From the NCBI GenBank assembly GCA_012963655.1, contig DTVI01000026.1:1-32830 (forward strand): 32,830 nt of DNA, given 5' to 3'. The DNA comes from Sulfurimonas sp. (GTDB taxonomy: Bacteria; Campylobacterota; Campylobacteria; Campylobacterales; Sulfurimonadaceae). Within the stretch, counting starts at the first letter, position 1; every line of letters begins with the position of its first letter. A program made the position numbers and the translations under genes. Shown here one piece after another: positions 24,677-32,521 of this stretch. Under the pieces are notes generated by a model. The model did not search any database, was not told the origin of the DNA, and worked only from the letters and a program-made list of their open reading frames with translations.

Positions 24677-25579
24677 GTGAATTTAGAGCAAATTCGTGAA
24701 GAACGTCAAAAATGGATGACATGGAAAAACATTGCGCCTCTTAGAGAAGCTCTTAATGAGTTAGAAGAGATTAAGGCGGAATGTAGTTTTGATGATACGA
24801 TAAAACTTAAGAGTTTAGAAGACTTAAGTGATGAGAATAAAGAGAAGATAGAAGCCATTGCAAAGCTAATGATGCCTTGGAGAAAGGGTCCTTTTGATCT
24901 TTTTGGACTCTTTATAGATACAGAATGGCAAAGCTTTTTAAAATACAATTTATTAGAGCCGTATTTTAACCTTAAGGGAAAGAAGGTTGCGGATATAGGC
25001 TGTAATAATGGCTATTATATGTTTAGAATGTTAGAACAAGAGCCTTCAAAGGTGGTGGGATTTGATCCATCTGCCTTATGTAAGTGTCAATTTGACCTTG
25101 TTAATCATTATGTGAAAAGTGATATTAAGTTTGAATTATTAGGGGTTGAACATCTTCCTTTTTATGAAGAAAAATTTGATACGGTGTTTTGTTTAGGTGT
25201 TTTATATCACAGACCTGATCCAATAGGAACTTTAAAAGCCTTAGCTAAGGGTATGAAATCTGGGGCAGAACTTTTCTTAGATACTTTTATGATAGATGGG
25301 GAAGATGATATTTGTTTGAGCCCTGAAAAGACGTATTCTAAGATACCTAATATTTATTTTGTGCCCACGGTTAAAGCCCTTAAAAATTGGTGTGGACGTG
25401 CAGGCTTTATTGATGTTGAGGTCTTAGAAATTACGATAACAACAGAAGACGAACAAAGGTCTACACCTTGGATACAAGGTCAAAGTCTAGGAAGTTTTTT
25501 AGACCCTGAAGATAGTAGTAAAACTATAGAAGGTTATCCCGCGCCTAAGCGTGTCTATATTAAAGCGAAAAGGAAATAA
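24677..25579 (+). CDS. cmoB: tRNA U34 carboxymethyltransferase
   Basis: The 300-residue protein is CmoB, which uses carboxy-S-adenosylmethionine to convert 5-hydroxyuridine at tRNA position 34 to cmo5U. The SAM-binding motif I is VADIGCNNGYYMFRML (about residues 107-122), and FGLFIDTEWQSFLKY, VFCLGVLYHRPDP and AELFLDTFMIDG are further family blocks. It starts with GTG, fixed by AAGG seven bases upstream and by the family N-terminus. No cmoA gene, which supplies the cofactor, lies nearby. It is followed after 2 bp by a thioesterase gene, so the two form an operon. Confidence 0.95.
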   Translation: MNLEQIREERQKWMTWKNIAPLREALNELEEIKAECSFDDTIKLKSLEDLSDENKEKIEAIAKLMMPWRKGPFDLFGLFIDTEWQSFLKYNLLEPYFNLKGKKVADIGCNNGYYMFRMLEQEPSKVVGFDPSALCKCQFDLVNHYVKSDIKFELLGVEHLPFYEEKFDTVFCLGVLYHRPDPIGTLKALAKGMKSGAELFLDTFMIDGEDDICLSPEKTYSKIPNIYFVPTVKALKNWCGRAGFIDVEVLEITITTEDEQRSTPWIQGQSLGSFLDPEDSSKTIEGYPAPKRVYIKAKRK

Positions 25580-25581
25580 AG

Positions 25582-26058
25582 ATGGCTAAAGTTTCACAAG
25601 ATGATAATATCGAAGAGGATGATAGTTTTGAACTATGGACAGACGTTACCTTAGACACCCATGATATGATTAATAACCGTTATAGTGGTGTTTTAGAAGA
25701 GTTAAAAGAGGGATATGCAAGGGTTTGTTTACTAACAAATGATGAGATGGCTGTAGATTCTTATGGCTTAGTACATGGTGGCTTTATATTTTGTGCCGGT
25801 GATTTTGCGGCTATGGCAGCTATAAATGATCCTAATGTTGTGCTAGCCTCATCAAATTCTGATTTTTTATCACCCGTAAGAGTAGGTGATGAAGTAGTAT
25901 TTGTAGCCCATGCACGTCATAAAGATGGACGTAAACGTGAGGTTAAGGTTATTGGAAGTGTTTTAGAGATTAAAGTCTTTGAAGGGACTTTTAAAACAGT
26001 AGTCTTAGACAAACATATTTTAAAACTTGACCTTATGCATGCAAGTAAAAATGATTAG
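25582..26058 (+). CDS. hotdog-fold thioesterase
   Basis: A 158-residue hotdog protein with the PaaI-like core YGLVHGGFIFCAGDFAAMAAI (about residues 60-80), a later VGDEVVFVAHAR strand and the C-terminal strands KVIGSVLEIKVFEG. The HGG and the Asp 10-12 residues on correspond to the usual catalytic residues. An acidic N-terminal tail (DDNIEEDDSFELW) is unusual. It follows cmoB by 2 bp, with an AAAG ribosome binding site inside the end of that gene. It differs clearly from the hotdog gene at 5774, and its substrate is unknown. Confidence 0.85.
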   Translation: MAKVSQDDNIEEDDSFELWTDVTLDTHDMINNRYSGVLEELKEGYARVCLLTNDEMAVDSYGLVHGGFIFCAGDFAAMAAINDPNVVLASSNSDFLSPVRVGDEVVFVAHARHKDGRKREVKVIGSVLEIKVFEGTFKTVVLDKHILKLDLMHASKND

Positions 26059-26082
26059 TCACATTCTTAAAGTGTGCTAATC
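26053..26082. terminator. bidirectional terminator
   Basis: A hairpin with arms GATTAG-CACA and TGTG-CTAATC (one bulged T, loop of about nine bases) lies across the stop codons of the converging thioesterase and hydrolase genes. Confidence 0.5.
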
Positions 26083-26660
26083 CAGTAATCAGTATGGGCT
26101 TGTTCGGCCTTTATACTTGTGGGGCCTCCATGACCGGGGTAAACAGTTCTATCATACTCTATCTCTTTAAAACGTTTTAAAGAGTTCTTCATATCTTCAG
26201 GCGAAGAAAAAGGAAAATCACATCTTCCAATTGAACGCTCAAAAATAAAATCCCCCGAGAACATAGCATCTTGTATTTCTATAGTAGAACATCCTGGACA
26301 ATGCCCTGGAAAATGTCTAAACTTTATTTTAATGCCTTGAAGTTCTATTTCAGCATCACCTTCAATCTCGTAATCAGGCGTTGAAGGTGGAAGCCCTGGC
26401 ATCATTTCAGAAGATTGTAATAAAAACACATCATCTTTGGGTGTATATAAGGGAATATTATAAAATTCTTGCACTTCATCATTTGACCACACATGATCAA
26501 AGTGCCCATGTGTATTTAAAATGGCGATAGGATTACTAACGTTTTGCTTTATCCATTTAAGTGCGTCAACACCTGGATCTATAATGATATCCTTACCTTC
26601 AATACTAGCAATATAACAGTTTGTTTGATAAGGTCCCATAGGCTGAACTTTTATTTGCAT
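26067..26660 (-). CDS. glyoxalase II-like MBL-fold hydrolase
   Basis: A metallo-beta-lactamase fold protein of about 197 residues. The metal ligands are THGHFDH (HxHxDH), HFPGHCPG (next His), a GDFIF Asp and a C-terminal YPGHGGPTS His. The order and length match the short YcbL-type glyoxalase-II group, whose members hydrolyse S-lactoylglutathione or other thioesters. The usual long C-terminal helical domain of true GloB is absent. The frame extends upstream to an ATG at 26690, but the family begins MQIKVQPMGPYQTNCY, so I choose the ATG at 26660. It is monocistronic and converges on the thioesterase gene. Confidence 0.85.
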   Translation of the reverse strand: MQIKVQPMGPYQTNCYIASIEGKDIIIDPGVDALKWIKQNVSNPIAILNTHGHFDHVWSNDEVQEFYNIPLYTPKDDVFLLQSSEMMPGLPPSTPDYEIEGDAEIELQGIKIKFRHFPGHCPGCSTIEIQDAMFSGDFIFERSIGRCDFPFSSPEDMKNSLKRFKEIEYDRTVYPGHGGPTSIKAEQAHTDYWISTL

Positions 26661-26838
26661 GAGATACTCTTTTTTATGAAATTTTATCATAATAGAAGGA
26701 AGAAAGACTAGTGTTTTGAGTAGTATTTATAAGTAAGTCTTAGCTTACCTATAAACTTATCTGAGATATTTTTACTTTTTGTAAGAACGTATTAAAGCTT
26801 TAAAAACTTTTTGATTATTGTGTAAGTATGGTTTGAAC

Positions 26839-27399
26839 TTATACTTGTCTGTTATATTCCTTGGTATTCTTAAAACTCACACCCTTAAATTCTATCTTAG
26901 ATAATTTGTTTTTCAAGTCTTCATTAATGATGATTAAACCTGGAATATTATGAAATCTAAATAGGTTCAAACCCGCTGTTTTCGTATGCTCAATTTCAAA
27001 CTGTGTAATGACAGTTCGCCCAAGAGTATTTTCCTTAAATACACTGTTGTCAAGGTCGATACAAGATATGATGTCTGTAACTATGCCTAAGTAACACTCA
27101 TTTAAAAGTTCTTTTGAATTTTCGTCTATTATATGAACGGGGTAATAATCAATATTAGTAACCCCAAATTCATCCAGTGCTGACTTCATCTTTTGCGAAA
27201 ATAAAGGTACACCTGGATTAATAATATCTGTATAAACTATCTTTTCATCTTCATCAATTTCAGCAGTTATCAAAATTGGTAGTTCATCAAAATTTGGTTT
27301 CTTGCCCATAATGGACTCTATAAGATCTATTTCATCTGGAAGATCTAAATAAGGTGCATCACGATTAGGAGATACTTCATCAAAAATATAATACTGCAT
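26839..27399 (-). CDS. orphan Imm11-like (DUF1629) immunity protein
   Basis: A 186-residue soluble acidic protein. It starts MQYYIFDEVSPNRDAP, contains SQKMKSALDEFGVTNIDYYPV and ends FRFHNIPGLIIINEDLKNKL plus IEFKGVSF. This pattern (a strand with Phe/Tyr at the start, a helix with FG-V, and RF...LIINEDL...KFKGV at the end) is that of the Imm11/DUF1629 family of immunity proteins, which neutralise polymorphic or contact-dependent toxins. No toxin gene lies nearby, so it would be an orphan. A good AAAGG ribosome binding site precedes the ATG. The upstream minus-strand sequence has TATACT about 30 bases before the start. The assignment is by eye and of moderate certainty. Confidence 0.5.
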   Translation of the reverse strand: MQYYIFDEVSPNRDAPYLDLPDEIDLIESIMGKKPNFDELPILITAEIDEDEKIVYTDIINPGVPLFSQKMKSALDEFGVTNIDYYPVHIIDENSKELLNECYLGIVTDIISCIDLDNSVFKENTLGRTVITQFEIEHTKTAGLNLFRFHNIPGLIIINEDLKNKLSKIEFKGVSFKNTKEYNRQV

Positions 27400-27504
27400 A
27401 AAAAACCTTTGTTATTATTATCGACAGTATACCATTTACGAGGGACAGCCTTATGGGTGATTGTAAGCTCTGATTTGTTAAAAAAGATAAAACAATCTTA
27501 ATAA

Positions 27505-27532
27505 TTGGTCTTCTTGTGATTCAAGCTATAAT
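27505..27532 (+). promoter_or_regulatory. promoter of the DUF455 gene, leaderless
   Basis: TATAAT at 27527-27532 with TTGGTC at 27505-27510 (16-bp spacer). The -10 box ends only seven bases before the ATG at 27539, so transcription would start at or next to the start codon. There is no ribosome binding site in the interval. Confidence 0.5.
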
Positions 27533-27538
27533 ACGTGT

Positions 27539-28357
27539 ATGGATTTTTTTAAACAATTAGAAGATATTTTACAAATACAAATTCCTTCACAAAAATGTAA
27601 GGCCTTTAAAACTTTTTATAAGGACTACACTGAGGGAAGCTTAACCTTTAATTATCAGCATAAGGCAAAGGTCTTTACTGAGGCTTCTTATACGGGCTTT
27701 TGTACCTTAGTTTCTTCAACAACAGGGGCAAAACGAAAAAAGCTAAGTACTCCTAGGGGGAAGGTTGTCTTTTTACATGCTATTGCACATATTGAATACT
27801 CAGCCATTGACTTAGCTATTGACGCAGCCTATAGATTTAAAGATTTACCAAAACAATATTATGATGACTTTTTGAGTATTGCTTATGATGAGGTCAGACA
27901 TTTTGAGATGCTTGAGGAACTTTTAAAAGGACTAGATTCATATTATGGTGATTTACCTGTACATGATGGACTTTTTGAAGCGAGTATGAAGACCTTAGAC
28001 TTTACAGAAAGAATGGCCTTAGTACCTAGGTATTTGGAAGCCAATGGCTTAGATGTTACGCCTATGATGATAGACAAGTTTTTACAGCTAGAAGATGATA
28101 CTTACGCCTTAAAGATCATAGACGTACTAAAAATTATACTTCATGAAGAGTGTGATCACGTGCATAAGGGGGATATCTGGTTTAAATATGCCTGTGATCA
28201 AGATAATCTTGATTATGATATTTATTTTGAGATAGTTGAAAAACATTACCCCGGAAGTTTTCCTAGAAAAAAAGAGATTAATGTTAAGGCAAGACAAGAA
28301 GCTGGTTTTTCATGCTCAGAGTTAAAGAGAATGAACACAGATATCCAATGTAGTTGA
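27539..28357 (+). CDS. DUF455 ferritin-like protein
   Basis: A 272-residue protein of the DUF455 family, related to MiaE-type diiron monooxygenases and ferritins. Metal ligand motifs are visible: HIEYSAIDLA (Glu and His in helix), AYDEVRHFEMLEELL (ExxH), and EECDHVHKGDIWF (ExxxH pattern) near the C-terminus. So it should bind two iron atoms in a four-helix bundle, though its reaction is unknown. The start MDFFKQLEDIL agrees with family members. The start codon lies next to the -10 box and has no ribosome binding site, suggesting a leaderless message. It is divergent from the Imm11-like gene. Confidence 0.9.
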   Translation: MDFFKQLEDILQIQIPSQKCKAFKTFYKDYTEGSLTFNYQHKAKVFTEASYTGFCTLVSSTTGAKRKKLSTPRGKVVFLHAIAHIEYSAIDLAIDAAYRFKDLPKQYYDDFLSIAYDEVRHFEMLEELLKGLDSYYGDLPVHDGLFEASMKTLDFTERMALVPRYLEANGLDVTPMMIDKFLQLEDDTYALKIIDVLKIILHEECDHVHKGDIWFKYACDQDNLDYDIYFEIVEKHYPGSFPRKKEINVKARQEAGFSCSELKRMNTDIQCS

Positions 28358-28362
28358 TAGGT

Positions 28363-28623
28363 TTAAAGAAACTTCAATTTTACAGGGGTAATTTTCTGAC
28401 CCTTAGAAATTTTAATAATCTCATTTTTTTCAAAATCAACTAATAAAAAGTCTTTTCGTACCTGTAAATCTCCATTAGGTAGGCTTAGGGTTAGGCCAAA
28501 ATGTTCTGTAGCACTTATATGCTTTATGCCTAACTGATAGGCTTTTTTTGAACCTGAGGTATTGTAAAAAAGATCTTTGGTTTCTGCCTTGGCTAGGCTT
28601 ATTTCATTTTCAAAATTATTCAT
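28363..28623 (-). CDS. small hypothetical protein, 86 residues
   Basis: A short soluble protein (MNNFENEISLAKAETKDLFY to the tail KGQKITPVKLKFL), mainly beta-stranded in its second half (FGLTLSLPNGDLQVRKDFLLVDFEKNEII). The frame also has an ATG five codons upstream at 28638; neither has a ribosome binding site, and I give the shorter form. I do not recognise the family. Its stop lies six bases from that of the converging DUF455 gene. Confidence 0.5.
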   Translation of the reverse strand: MNNFENEISLAKAETKDLFYNTSGSKKAYQLGIKHISATEHFGLTLSLPNGDLQVRKDFLLVDFEKNEIIKISKGQKITPVKLKFL

Positions 28624-28701
28624 AGCGAAGTATAACATCTAAAAGCTATCTAAAATAAATAAATTAGTTTAATTGGATATACATTAATAAAAAAAATTAG
28701 A

Positions 28702-28707
28702 TATAAT
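28702..28707 (+). promoter_or_regulatory. -10 box of the nadE promoter
   Basis: TATAAT lies upstream of nadE and overlaps an in-frame ATG (28706-28708). Transcription would start near 28714, so that ATG cannot be in the message. The real start is then the ATG at 28739, which has AGGAAG just before it. Confidence 0.55.
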
Positions 28708-28738
28708 GATTTTACTTAAAGATAATTTTAGGAAGAAA

Positions 28739-29539
28739 ATGAGTAAATACGCACAGATTTCACAGTATCTGATTGCTTTTTTAAAAGACGAAGTTGAAAA
28801 GACAGGTTTAGAAAATGTGGTTATTGGACTCAGTGGTGGTTTAGACTCTGCTGTTGTTTCAGTCTTAGCTCATAAGGCCTTTGGAGATAGACTCTTAAAC
28901 ATTAAGATGCCTTCTCAGTTTTCTTCTCAAAGTTCTTTAGATGATGCCGATGAATTGTGTGTAAAGTTTGATCTTAGAAGTGAAACCAGAGATATATCAA
29001 AGCTTTTGAAGGCTTATGATATAGATGATATGTCTTCACTTCGTATAGGAAATTTATCGTCTCGTTTTCGTATGGTGAACCTTTTTGATATTTCAGCCAG
29101 AGAAGGTGCTCTTGTTCTTGGAACGAGTAATAAGAGCGAACTTATGTTGGGATACGGAACATTATATGGGGACTTGGCCTCAGCAGTTAATCCTATTGGT
29201 GATTTGTATAAGACAGAAGTCTTTGAACTCGCTAGATATTTAGGCGTTCCTGATACTATTGTCAATAAAGCTCCTTCTGCAGATTTATGGGAAGGGCAGA
29301 GTGATGAAGCTGAACTTGGTTATACTTACTTACAACTAGATGCTGTTTTAAAACGTTATGTGGAAGAACGAGCTTCAAAAGAAGAGCTTTTAGAAGAAGG
29401 CTTTGACAAAGAGTTGGTGGACTTAATTATTAAAAAGATTTACCATAATCAATTTAAAAGACGTATGCCTCTTATCGCGAAATTAAGTAGTCGTAGTATT
29501 AACCACGATTTTAATTATCCTCGTGATATAGGATTATAA
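28739..29539 (+). CDS. nadE: NAD+ synthase
   Basis: This 266-residue enzyme adenylates and amidates nicotinic acid adenine dinucleotide to make NAD+. The N-type ATP pyrophosphatase P-loop is GLSGGLDSAVVS (SGGxDS), and the substrate-binding block is LVLGTSNKSELMLGYGTLYGD with the following SAVNPIGDLYKTEVF. The C-terminal KRRMPLIAKLS is family-typical. There is no glutaminase domain, so it uses free ammonia. I start at 28739 rather than at the ATG 33 bases upstream because of the -10 box and the ribosome binding site. It heads a forward gene cluster with the aminotransferase, lpxK, argB and cutA. Confidence 0.95.
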   Translation: MSKYAQISQYLIAFLKDEVEKTGLENVVIGLSGGLDSAVVSVLAHKAFGDRLLNIKMPSQFSSQSSLDDADELCVKFDLRSETRDISKLLKAYDIDDMSSLRIGNLSSRFRMVNLFDISAREGALVLGTSNKSELMLGYGTLYGDLASAVNPIGDLYKTEVFELARYLGVPDTIVNKAPSADLWEGQSDEAELGYTYLQLDAVLKRYVEERASKEELLEEGFDKELVDLIIKKIYHNQFKRRMPLIAKLSSRSINHDFNYPRDIGL

Positions 29540-29549
29540 GATAGTTTGA

Positions 29550-29571
29550 TAAAATCTACTTGAGTGGATTT
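29550..29571 (+). terminator. hairpin between nadE and aminotransferase gene
   Basis: A 9-bp stem (29550-29558 with 29563-29571, one wobble pair, loop TTGA) ends in TTTTT. It could terminate or reduce transcription between nadE and the downstream genes. Confidence 0.4.
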
Positions 29572-29606
29572 TTAGAGTTATCATTAGAAAAGAAAGGGAT
29601 TTTATC

Positions 29607-30728
29607 ATGGCAAAGAAGATACCGTTTTACCGACCTAGTATTGACAACAAAGAAAAAGCACAACTGACTGAGGTCTTAAGTTCAACTACAAACAAAGTGG
29701 AGGAACTTGAAAAAGCCTTCGTTAAATATACAGGAGCTACTTATGCAGTGGCAACCTCTGATGGGACATCTGCCTTACATTTAGCGATGCTTGCTATCAA
29801 TTTAAAGCGTGGTGATAAGGTTTTATGTTCAGTAAATGCTTATCCTTCTGTACCAGAAGTGGTACGTCATTTTGACGCAGAACCTATCTTTGTGGACGCG
29901 CAAGAAGACAGTTATAATATAGATCTAGATAAGTTAGAAACTATTCTTTCAGATATCCAATCTAAAAAGCTTAAGGCTGTTATTGTAAGTCATATTGGAG
30001 GACATCCTATAGACTTAGAGCGCTTATATAACATTGCAAAAATATATAATATTCGTATTGTCGAAGACGCAAGTGAGGCCCTTGGTGGTGTATATAAGGG
30101 AAGTAAAATTGGTGCAACAGGCGCAGACATTACGACCTTTTCATTTAACCCTCACCTTAAGGGCCATATTTGTAATGGTGGTATGATGGTAACAGATGAT
30201 GAAGACCTTCTTGAGCGTGCTCAACTTCTTCGTAATCATGCCATGGTCACACCTGATGAGAACTTACAATATGTTTATGATGTTATTGATATTGGAAGTA
30301 AGTATGATATGAGTGAATTAGATGCTGCTTACATCCTAGCCCAACTTTCTAAGCAAGATATAGCTATTAAACGTCAGCAATTTATTGCTGCAAAATACAC
30401 GGAAAAACTTAAAAATGCAGCACATATTTTACTTCCTGAAATGGTTACAGATCATACCTTCTCACTTTTTATTATTAAGGTAAAGAAAAACCGTGATTCT
30501 TTTGCAAGAGAACTCTTAGATAAGGGAATTACTACGGGTCTTCATTATATTCCTTTACATTTATTGTCATACTATAAGTCAAAATACTCTCTTCGTGTAA
30601 ATGACTATCCAATGGCACTTCGTAATTTTCAACAAGTTCTTTCTATCCCTATTTATGAGGATATGAGTGATGCAGAAGTGGATTATGTATGTGATACTAT
30701 TATTAACATTACCAAGCATTGGGTCTAA
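29607..30728 (+). CDS. DegT/DnrJ/EryC1-type PLP aminotransferase
   Basis: The 373-residue protein is a sugar-type aminotransferase of the DegT/AHBA group. Blocks are IPFYRPSID, GATYAVATSDGTSALHLAMLA in two parts (GATYAVATSDG and TSALHLAMLA), VEDASEALGG (the Asp that binds the pyridine nitrogen), and FSFNPHLKGHICNGGMM, which contains the PLP lysine (Lys185). In typical members the last block reads S-F-x-P-x-K, with one residue between Pro and Lys. Here two residues lie between them (P-H-L-K). This may mark a subfamily. Such enzymes make amino sugars for surface glycans, which fits the neighbouring lipid A gene lpxK. It has a good AAAGG ribosome binding site, and its stop overlaps the longest possible lpxK frame. 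Confidence 0.85.
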   Translation: MAKKIPFYRPSIDNKEKAQLTEVLSSTTNKVEELEKAFVKYTGATYAVATSDGTSALHLAMLAINLKRGDKVLCSVNAYPSVPEVVRHFDAEPIFVDAQEDSYNIDLDKLETILSDIQSKKLKAVIVSHIGGHPIDLERLYNIAKIYNIRIVEDASEALGGVYKGSKIGATGADITTFSFNPHLKGHICNGGMMVTDDEDLLERAQLLRNHAMVTPDENLQYVYDVIDIGSKYDMSELDAAYILAQLSKQDIAIKRQQFIAAKYTEKLKNAAHILLPEMVTDHTFSLFIIKVKKNRDSFARELLDKGITTGLHYIPLHLLSYYKSKYSLRVNDYPMALRNFQQVLSIPIYEDMSDAEVDYVCDTIINITKHWV

Positions 30729-30736
30729 GAAAAAAC

Positions 30737-31657
30737 TTGAAAAAACAGCTTGTATTTTGGGGTGAAAAATATCTTTTTTCACCTGGTCCCTTTGAAAAAC
30801 TCCTTTCTATTTTATTCCTTCCCTTATCTGCCTTGTATTGTCTTATTGTTTGGTATAAGTATAAAAGCTCTAATCAAAAAGATTTTGGCTTGCCTGTTAT
30901 TAGTGTGGGAAACCTTATTGTTGGAGGAAGTGGAAAAACACCCTTAACTGTAGCCTTGGCTAAAAAATATGATAAAGCAGCCATCATCCTTAGAGGATAT
31001 GGCAGAGAGTCAAAAGGCCTTTATATTGTTTCAGATGCTAAAAGTATCTTATGTGATGTTAAGATAAGTGGTGATGAAGCTATGTTATATGCTTCTCTTC
31101 TTCCTAATGCCATGGTTATTGTGGCTGAAGACAGACAAGAAGGTATTTCTAAGGCAAAAGAGATGGGGGCGAAGGTAGTATTTTTAGATGATGCTTATAG
31201 TAAGCATTTTATAAAAAAACTTGATCTTCTTATCTTAAGTCCACAAAAAAATAACTTTTGCCTTCCTTCTGGTCCCTTTAGAGAGAGATTATGGAAGGGC
31301 AAAGAAGTTATAAGTTTAGAAGAAAACATGGACTTTAAACGTTGTGTTAGTATCTCTAATGAAAAAAATAAGATGGTCTTGGTAACGGCTATTTCTAAAC
31401 CTCATAGACTTGATCCTTATGTAGAGGGAAGGGTGATAAATAAAATTTATTTTCCTGATCATTATAGTTTTACTAAAAAAGAACTAGAAGAAATACTTTT
31501 AAACTCTAAGGCAGACTCCTTACTTGTAACGCATAAAGACGCTGTAAAGATGAAAAAGTTTGATTTAGAAATCTCTTTTTTAGACCTTGAACTAAATGTT
31601 AATATGGACATACATAATAAAGTCCAAGAATATGTTAGAATTTCACAATCCAAATAA
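30737..31657 (+). CDS. lpxK: tetraacyldisaccharide 4'-kinase (lipid A)
   Basis: LpxK phosphorylates the 4' position of the lipid A precursor at the inner membrane. The P-loop is GNLIVGGSGKTP, and further blocks are AAIILRGYGRES, GDEAMLYASLLPNA, VVFLDDAYSKHF and LVTHKDAVKM. An N-terminal hydrophobic helix (LLSILFLPLSALYCLIVWYKY; about residues 17-37) anchors it. The frame extends back to a TTG at 30719 inside the aminotransferase gene. I prefer the TTG at 30737 because LpxK proteins begin with a short basic stretch before FWGEKYLF, and neither start has a good ribosome binding site. The usual DDAFQ here reads DDAYS. The gap to argB is 12 bp. Confidence 0.92.
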   Translation: MKKQLVFWGEKYLFSPGPFEKLLSILFLPLSALYCLIVWYKYKSSNQKDFGLPVISVGNLIVGGSGKTPLTVALAKKYDKAAIILRGYGRESKGLYIVSDAKSILCDVKISGDEAMLYASLLPNAMVIVAEDRQEGISKAKEMGAKVVFLDDAYSKHFIKKLDLLILSPQKNNFCLPSGPFRERLWKGKEVISLEENMDFKRCVSISNEKNKMVLVTAISKPHRLDPYVEGRVINKIYFPDHYSFTKKELEEILLNSKADSLLVTHKDAVKMKKFDLEISFLDLELNVNMDIHNKVQEYVRISQSK

Positions 31658-31669
31658 AAAGTTTATTTA

Positions 31670-32521
31670 ATGCAAGCAAAAATTGATAAAGTTAAAACCC
31701 TCTTAGATGCCCTTCCTTTTATAAAGGCCTTTAATAAAGAGATCGTTGTTATAAAGTATGGTGGTTCTGCGCAAACTGATCCTAAGCTTATAGAAAGTTT
31801 TGCTCAAGATATTCTTCTTTTATACCTAGTAGGTATTAAACCTGTTATCGTTCATGGTGGTGGTAAAAAGATCACAGATATGCTTGATAAACTTAATATT
31901 GAAACAGAATTTATAGACGGCCAAAGGGTAACAACACCTGAGGTAATGCGTATAGTTGAAATGATTTTAAGTGGTGAAATTAATAGCAGTATTGTTTCGC
32001 TTTTAAATGCTCATAGTGCAAAGGCTATTGGTGTAAGTGGAAAAGATGCGCATTTTATCTTAGCTGAGCCAAAAGAACATGCAAAATGGGGCTTAACCGG
32101 TAGTATAACTCAGGTAAAAGCAGATGTGATTCATAACCTTATAAAAGAAAATTTTGTACCTGTTATCGCACCTATTGCAGCGGGCGAAGAGATGGGTCAT
32201 CCAGGTTATAATATTAATGCTGATCTAGCGGCGTGCGAGGTTGCTAAGGCTATTGGTGCAACAAAAGTGGTCTTTTTAACAGATACTCCAGGCGTACTTA
32301 ATGCAGATAAAAAACTCTTATCAACCTTGAATAAAAAAGAAGTAAGTGCCTTAAAAGAAGATGGCACGATTAATGGTGGGATGGTTCCCAAGGTTGATGC
32401 TTGTTTAGACGCTATAGAAGGTGGTGTTTCTAAGGCACATATTATTGATGGTCGTTTAGAACATTCTATCTTACTTGAACTCTTTACCTCTGAGGGTATT
32501 GGAACGCAGATAACTATATAG
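31670..32521 (+). CDS. argB: acetylglutamate kinase
   Basis: This 283-residue enzyme phosphorylates N-acetylglutamate in the second step of arginine synthesis. The amino-acid kinase fold is shown by VVIKYGGSAQTDP near residue 27, PVIVHGGGKKI, GQRVTTPEVMRIVEMIL, GVSGKDAHFILA, and the C-terminal FLTDTPGVLNADKKLL and GTINGGMVPKVDACLDAIE. Length and order are full. No other arg genes are nearby. Its stop is followed directly by the ATG of cutA. Confidence 0.97.
   Translation: MQAKIDKVKTLLDALPFIKAFNKEIVVIKYGGSAQTDPKLIESFAQDILLLYLVGIKPVIVHGGGKKITDMLDKLNIETEFIDGQRVTTPEVMRIVEMILSGEINSSIVSLLNAHSAKAIGVSGKDAHFILAEPKEHAKWGLTGSITQVKADVIHNLIKENFVPVIAPIAAGEEMGHPGYNINADLAACEVAKAIGATKVVFLTDTPGVLNADKKLLSTLNKKEVSALKEDGTINGGMVPKVDACLDAIEGGVSKAHIIDGRLEHSILLELFTSEGIGTQITI

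Noticed and set aside
26691..26838. A small RNA or terminator in the gap after the Imm11-like gene
   Set aside because: Only a weak five-base inverted repeat near 26733-26752 is visible, without a T run in the right place.
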